DNA from: Mytilus trossulus
Taxonomy: Eukaryota; Mollusca; Bivalvia; Mytilida; Mytilidae
DNA length: 64,000 nucleotides
Direction: 5' to 3'
NCBI RefSeq assembly: GCF_036588685.1
Contig: NC_086386.1
Coordinates: 19,178,931 to 19,242,930 of the forward strand
This document shows, piece by piece, positions 63,803-64,000 of the stretch (its first letter is position 1; each line of letters begins with the position of its first letter). Made by a program: the position numbers and the translations under genes. The notes under the pieces were generated by a model that was not told where the DNA came from, made no database searches, and saw only the letters and a list, made by a program, of their open reading frames with translations.

Positions 63803-64000
63803 CTGAAAAAAATCAGAAAATTTATTATTTCAATATATGATAAAAAGTTAGTGAATACATATGAATTCAATTGGTTCATTCTGTTTTTCAATTCTTTCTT
63901 TACACACAAGAAAGCCCCGACCAACTACCCCATTTTAAAATGATAGACATTTTAAATCATTCTGACCCTATGTTTAATTTTAGCAATAGTGGCTATGTTA

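Overview
This is a 64 kb piece of a large, AT-rich, intron-rich and repeat-rich animal genome. Several dispersed repeats look like families I know from marine mussels (Mytilus and relatives), and the one clear gene has the architecture of bivalve ROCO proteins, so a mussel or close bivalve is the best guess. That assignment comes from memory of the families, not from a search. There are no bacterial operons, tRNAs or rRNAs that I can support.

The main gene occupies about half of the window (2821-34400, + strand). I reconstruct 15 coding exons whose splice phases all agree and which give a protein of about 1111 residues: a six-residue start microexon, about four ankyrin repeats (residues 7-128), a short linker, a Roc GTPase domain (P-loop at 177-185, DFGGQ at 329-333, THKD at 409-412), a COR domain (417-826), a Death-like domain (837-925) and a second, better conserved Death domain (about 936-1040) with a basic tail. 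The plan resembles DAPK1 without the kinase and with a second Death domain. This suggests a GTP-switched death-fold adaptor in apoptosis or innate immunity, which is an inference from architecture. One intron seems to use a GC-AG splice pair, and introns 2 and 3 are homologous, showing that the ankyrin exons arose by tandem duplication.

The introns carry a satellite of about 160-bp units (intron 1), tandem repeats of about 62, 66, 87 and 20 bp, several MITE-like hairpins, copies of two dispersed element families, and degenerate Penelope-like reverse transcriptase pieces. From 34.4 kb on the window is mostly non-genic: more Penelope-like remnants (35-42 kb), three arrays of a 20-bp AT palindrome (40.5, 52.4 and 55.3 kb), two nested foldback elements whose inverted ends are built of short direct repeats (41.9-43.4 and 52.9-54.3 kb), a 4.7-kb minisatellite of 30/31-bp units (45.5-50.2 kb), and a 1.7-kb dispersed element at 55.9-57.6 kb.

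The last 6 kb is quieter and AT-rich. A minus-strand terminal exon at 63731-63802 looks like the end of a UBA domain and is probably the 3' end of a gene lying beyond the window. A possible first exon of an unknown signal-peptide protein lies at 54921-55068. The stretches 1-540, 1811-2120, 6503-7385, 13500-14330, 34900-35390, 38820-39380, 44065-44700, 51490-52400 and 57600-58700 show nothing I can name.
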